This document shows, one piece after another, positions 33,810-37,069 of a stretch of 37,069 bases of DNA. This DNA is from CAYUZU01 sp964448675 (GTDB lineage Bacteria; Planctomycetota; Phycisphaerae; UBA1845; Fen-1342), in assembly GCA_964448675.1 (NCBI GenBank), contig CAYUZU010000038.1, positions 1-37,069 of the forward strand, in the 5' to 3' direction. The position numbers and the translations under genes are program-made. Every line of letters begins with the position of its first letter. The stretch's first letter is position 1. Under the pieces are notes generated by a model. It was not told the DNA's origin. It saw only the letters and a program-made list of their open reading frames with translations, and did no database searches.

Positions 33810-34330
33810 TGCCCACGCTACCCGGCACCAGCAGGGGAGCACTGCGCAAGAATCTGGCCCGCCTGCTGGCCCGGCCCTGCACCATCGTCGGTCTCGGAAA
33901 CGCCGACTGCACCGACGACGGTTTCGGCCCAGCCCTGGTGGCGGCCCTCCGCGACCGGACCTGCGTGCCCTGCATCGACTGCGGCACAACACCAGAAAAC
34001 TTCACCACCGTCGTCCTGCGCTCGGCCCCGGCGTGCATCCTGTTCGTGGACGCCGGCGACCTCCAGGCCGCGCCCGGCACCCTGCGGCTCTGCCCGATCG
34101 ACGCCCTGGAGCACGCGCCCGCCACCACCCATACCGGCAGCCTCAGCCTGCTCGCCCAGTACTGGTCCGCGCGCTGCGGCGCCCGCTGCTGGGCCCTGCT
34201 GGCTCAGCCGGCCTGCGGCACGTTCCGCCCCGGCGCCGGCTGCACGCCGGCCGTGCGCAACGCCGTCCGCCGCGCCCGCAACCTGATCCTCGCCGCCGCC
34301 CCCGGAACCCGCAAGTCGGCCGTGTCATGA
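33809..34330 (+). CDS. [NiFe] hydrogenase maturation protease (HycI/HybD family)
   Basis: 173 residues. The ATG at 33809 overlaps the previous TAA. The motif 'GLGNADCTDDGFG' (28-40) is the family's GxGNxxxxDxGxG, 'ILFVDAGDLQAAPG' supplies the second acidic ligand, and 'THTGSLSLLAQY' the His. These residues recognise nickel in the large-subunit precursor before cleavage. Its substrate is expected to be the C-terminus of the NuoCD-like subunit at 25436-27211, cut after Arg539. It is the only [NiFe] maturation gene in the window. HypA-F must be elsewhere. Confidence 0.9.
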   Translation: MPTLPGTSRGALRKNLARLLARPCTIVGLGNADCTDDGFGPALVAALRDRTCVPCIDCGTTPENFTTVVLRSAPACILFVDAGDLQAAPGTLRLCPIDALEHAPATTHTGSLSLLAQYWSARCGARCWALLAQPACGTFRPGAGCTPAVRNAVRRARNLILAAAPGTRKSAVS

Positions 34331-35739
34331 TCGTGCCCGACCAGCACGAACCCCACCACGAAGCGCCCGCTGCGCCCGACGCCGCCACCCCTGCCGATCA
34401 CAACGGCGCGATGCCGCACCTGACCGTTCTGGAGCTGTTCGAGCGCCTGGGCTGGTTCGTCTCGATCCGCTGGTTCGCCGGCCTGGCGGCCCTCCTGCTC
34501 GTTCTGCTGGGCTGGTACGGCTTCGACGTACGCGTCCCGGCGCGGCCCGTCGTGCTCACAATCTGCATCGTCCTGACCTACAACGCCCTGTTCCTCCTGC
34601 TGGTCACTGACGCCTACCGCCGCAACCAGATCCACCTCGGCTTCGTCAACGGCTGCGCCAACGCCCAGATCATCTGCGACCTCCTCGCCCTGGCCGTGCT
34701 CATGCATTTCACCGGCGGCGTCGAAAACCCCTTCATCGTCTTTCTCATCTGCCCGCTGGTCATCGCCAGCGAACTGCTGCCCAACCGCATCGCCTACGGC
34801 CACGCCCTGCTGGCCGCCGTGCTGATCAACCTGGTCGCCTGGCTCGAGTACAGCGGCGTGCTGTCCCACGTCGCCGTCGGCCGTGCCCTGGGTTTCGAGA
34901 CCTATCGCAACCCGGTGTTCGTCGCCAAGTTCACCCTCGCCACCAGCCTGCTCGCCTTCGCCACCGTCTTCCTGGGCGGCAGCATCGCCGGCCGCCTGCG
35001 CCGGCGCGAAGCCGAACTCGAAGCCGCCCATGCCAAGCTCCGCGAGCTGGAAGAGTCGAAGAGCTTCCTCATGCGCCGCACCAGCCACGACCTGCGCGCC
35101 CCGGTGGACGCCCTCGTCAGCCTGCTGCGCAGTGTCGCCCCGCATGTCCAGCACGCATGCAACTCCACCGTCAGTGGCCTGCTGCAGCGCGCCGAGCAAC
35201 GTGCCACCGGCCTGACACAGATGATCAACGAGCTGCACCGCTACGCCGCCCTGCGCGACGCCGGCAATCGCCTGCAACTCAGGCCGGTCGAGCTCGGCGA
35301 CCTCGTGCATCAGGCCGTCACGCTCTACCAGCCCAAGGCGGCCGAGCGTGACATCACGCTGCGAGCCGCGGTCACGGGCCGGGTCGAGGTCTGCGGCCAC
35401 GCCGAGTCCCTCCACGAGCTGATCAACAACCTGCTGAGCAACGCGCTCCAGTACACCCCCGCCCACGGCGACGTGTCGGTCAGTGCCACGCGTGTTGGCA
35501 ACAACGTCGAGCTCGCCGTGCAGGACAGCGGCATGGGGATCCCGCCCGAAGCGCGCACCCGCATTTTCGACGAGTTCTACCGCGCCGAAAACGCCCGCAC
35601 GACGTTTCGCAATGGCACCGGCCTGGGCCTCGCGATCGTCAAGCGCATCGCCGCGGTGCACCACGCGACGATCCACGTCGACAGCACCCTCGGCCAGGGC
35701 ACCTGCTTCCGCATCCGCTTCGCCCACGCCCCCGCCTGA
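34327..35739 (+). CDS. Sensor histidine kinase with RegB-like GGxxNPF motif
   Basis: 470 residues, ATG overlapping the protease stop (another ATG at codon 29 is possible). Six hydrophobic helices between about 45 and 220. Between two of them lies 'HFTGGVENPFIVFL', with GGVENPF at 130-136. This is the ubiquinone-responsive heptapeptide known from RegB/PrrB redox kinases. Then come 'SHDLRAPVDAL' with His254, N-box 'NNLLSNALQYTP' (367-378), 'DSGMGIPP' (400-407) and 'GTGLGLAIVKR' (430-440). All catalytic boxes are present. The H-box is the ordinary HisKA form, not the RegB form. No cognate regulator is adjacent. Its place in the hydrogenase operon suggests redox control of H2 metabolism, which is inference. 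Confidence 0.88.
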   Translation: MIVPDQHEPHHEAPAAPDAATPADHNGAMPHLTVLELFERLGWFVSIRWFAGLAALLLVLLGWYGFDVRVPARPVVLTICIVLTYNALFLLLVTDAYRRNQIHLGFVNGCANAQIICDLLALAVLMHFTGGVENPFIVFLICPLVIASELLPNRIAYGHALLAAVLINLVAWLEYSGVLSHVAVGRALGFETYRNPVFVAKFTLATSLLAFATVFLGGSIAGRLRRREAELEAAHAKLRELEESKSFLMRRTSHDLRAPVDALVSLLRSVAPHVQHACNSTVSGLLQRAEQRATGLTQMINELHRYAALRDAGNRLQLRPVELGDLVHQAVTLYQPKAAERDITLRAAVTGRVEVCGHAESLHELINNLLSNALQYTPAHGDVSVSATRVGNNVELAVQDSGMGIPPEARTRIFDEFYRAENARTTFRNGTGLGLAIVKRIAAVHHATIHVDSTLGQGTCFRIRFAHAPA

Positions 35740-35812
35740 GCCCGTCAGATTCGCCCTTCGCCCACCGGCGGCAATCTGGTACGCTGGAGAAGGACCTGCG
35801 AGGAGGCGGCCG

Positions 35813-36241
35813 GTGGCACTGGTCATCTCGAGTCGTGTGCTCGGCAAACGCAAGCCCCTGCTGGATGACTTCAGCGTACCGCCTCCCGACGACCTGGGCG
35901 ACGGCGACCCTCGACGCCTGCGCGACATCATCGAACACGTCGTCCGCCACGAAGTGAATCAGTTCGAACGCCGCCAGGCGCAACGGCGCTTCGACCGCGT
36001 CCTCTCCGCAGGACAGATCGCAACCGACGCGGCCCGCGGCAAGATCGACCCGGCCGCCCGCGAAGCGACGCCGCCCGTGGATGCCGCAGCCGCCGTGGCC
36101 AACGCGTGGCAGGCGTTTGACGACGGGATGTATCTGGTGCTCATTGACGGCATCGAGCGGAAATCGCTCGATGATATCGTACACCTTACGAGGGACAGCC
36201 AACTCGTCTTTGTCCGGCTCACGTTTCTCGCCGGCGCCTGA
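35813..36241 (+). CDS. Protein of unknown function, 142 aa
   Basis: Starts at the GTG at 35813 with GAGGAGG upstream. The longer frame before it overlaps the kinase gene and is not used. It is a soluble, charged protein with no signal or membrane segment. Residues about 28-70 are likely helical ('RDIIEHVVRHEVNQFERRQ') and the end is a beta-rich block ('VLIDGIERKSLDDIVHL', 'DSQLVFVRLTFLAGA'). I do not recognise the family. It lies 73 bases after the kinase and 20 before the next gene, with which it probably forms a unit. Confidence 0.7.
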   Translation: MALVISSRVLGKRKPLLDDFSVPPPDDLGDGDPRRLRDIIEHVVRHEVNQFERRQAQRRFDRVLSAGQIATDAARGKIDPAAREATPPVDAAAAVANAWQAFDDGMYLVLIDGIERKSLDDIVHLTRDSQLVFVRLTFLAGA

Positions 36242-36261
36242 CGAGTTGCGGGAGGACCGAC

Positions 36262-37038
36262 ATGTTGGAACGCGAGGAGCTCGAGCGGCAGTTCGAGGCC
36301 GTGCGCGAGTCGCAGTGGGTCGACCGGCGCATGCAGCAGTTCGCCCAGTGGTCGAAGCGGCGCCGTACCGGGCTGCGGCAACTGATTGAACCGATCGACG
36401 GAAACGGAGAGCGGCTGTCGATACCCGAGCGTTTCAAACGGGCCCACATCCTCCTGAACGAGCTCGACGCAACCCAGCGAGACGCGCTTTGGCAGGGCTT
36501 GTTCCCCAAGCTGGCACCCCACCTCGTACGGGCCTGCCAGGAGGTCGGTCGCCAACCCTACCAGGCAGCTACCAGCCGCTTTCCCTTCCGCGCGCCCCAC
36601 CACGCCGAAACGCTCGCGACCGTACAGGCGCGGTTCTTCGTTCTGGTCTGTGACTCGCTGGGCGACCTGAATCCGGACATCCAATGGCTGGCGACGTTCG
36701 CGGCCTACGCGCCCAGCAACTACTGGGAGCCCTACACAATCGGACAGGTGCTGGCCGCCGCGCTGCGCAACGGCGGCCGCGAAGCGGACGCCGTGCGCTC
36801 CATCTTGATCGACTCGATCAACGGCGACCACGAAATCGGCATCATGGGACATCACTGCACCGTGGCATTGCTCAACTCCGACGAGCGTTCGGACTGGGAG
36901 ATCATCGGCAAGTTGCTGCTCGCCGCCCAGCGTCAGGAAGGCCTGCGCCAGGCCATTCTCGAAGTGGCCGACGAAGCCGAGCCCCGCGCCTTCCGCTACA
37001 TCCTCGGCCTGATCCTAGCCCGGATTATTCATCGGTAG
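36262..37038 (+). CDS. Helical protein of unknown function, 258 aa
   Basis: ATG at 36262 with GGGAGG about 10 bases upstream, and a complete stop at 37036-37038. Predicted almost wholly helical and soluble, with segments 'LEREELERQFEAVRESQW', 'RFKRAHILLNELDATQRDAL' and 'ADEAEPRAFRYILGLILARI' resembling HEAT-like or DUF5724-type helical proteins by general feel only. No catalytic motif is seen. The short spacing to the previous gene suggests co-expression, and the unit may continue beyond the window. Confidence 0.75.
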   Translation: MLEREELERQFEAVRESQWVDRRMQQFAQWSKRRRTGLRQLIEPIDGNGERLSIPERFKRAHILLNELDATQRDALWQGLFPKLAPHLVRACQEVGRQPYQAATSRFPFRAPHHAETLATVQARFFVLVCDSLGDLNPDIQWLATFAAYAPSNYWEPYTIGQVLAAALRNGGREADAVRSILIDSINGDHEIGIMGHHCTVALLNSDERSDWEIIGKLLLAAQRQEGLRQAILEVADEAEPRAFRYILGLILARIIHR

Positions 37039-37069
37039 GTTGAAGTTCGGGATTCGGGTGGAGGCGGTG

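Noticed and set aside
1..37069. CRISPR array, insertion sequence or prophage
   Set aside because: No regularly spaced direct repeats, transposase, integrase or phage structural gene was seen anywhere in the window.

Overview
The window is a GC-rich bacterial chromosome segment, most likely from a planctomycete of the Phycisphaerae type. This is inferred from family content, not from a marker gene. The clues are a secreted protein with dockerin-like 'GDSNCDG' calcium loops, a large secreted protein with 'GGxxN' head-like repeats, a sigma factor of the TIGR02999 type beside a Ser/Thr kinase fused to WD40 repeats, and a small membrane protein with a degenerate planctomycete-style 'CxxCG...PECG' ribbon.

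Region 1 (1-8142, minus strand) holds secreted and envelope genes: a PKD/LVIVD propeller protein, a CPA-type cation/proton antiporter with two CBS domains, a small frameshifted membrane protein, a dockerin-like protein and a 716-residue repeat protein. A plus-strand tRNA-Val(CAC) with a good promoter sits among them. Region 2 (8192-12051, plus strand) is a regulatory pair, an ECF-like sigma factor followed by a kinase-WD40 protein. It is divergent from the repeat protein. A truncated start of a B12-binding radical-SAM-type gene (12056-12262, minus) lies just after it.

Region 3 (12514-17025) encodes a trimeric [FeFe] hydrogenase of the electron-bifurcating HydABC/Hnd type: a NuoF-like flavin subunit with two N-terminal thioredoxin-like Fe-S domains, the H-cluster subunit, and a NuoE-like subunit. 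Region 4 (17250-19608) has three unrelated single genes: a double-receiver response regulator, a lipoprotein glycerophosphodiesterase and TrmO.

Region 5 (19705-35739) is the centrepiece, a tightly coupled operon of about 16 kb with a recognisable promoter and a potentially structured leader. It encodes a group-4, membrane-bound, energy-converting [NiFe] hydrogenase: NuoH-, NuoB-, NuoCD- and NuoI-like subunits, with both Ni-binding CxxC pairs intact. It also encodes a complete Mrp Na+/H+ antiporter (split MrpA, then B-G). Upstream in the same operon is a soluble electron-input module: a sulfhydrogenase-beta-like iron-sulfur protein, a gamma-like flavoprotein, a molybdopterin-family subunit with no visible catalytic Cys/Sec, and a four-cluster ferredoxin. 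A hydrogenase maturation protease and a RegB-like sensor kinase with a GGxxNPF quinone-sensing motif close the operon.

Working model (inference): the soluble [FeFe] enzyme exchanges electrons among NADH, ferredoxin and H2. The membrane [NiFe]-Mrp complex couples NAD(P)H, ferredoxin or another donor and H2 to a Na+/H+ gradient. Together they would allow fermentative H2 release, H2 uptake, or internal H2 cycling. No HydEFG or HypA-F maturation genes are in the window. Two adjoining genes of unknown function end the window.
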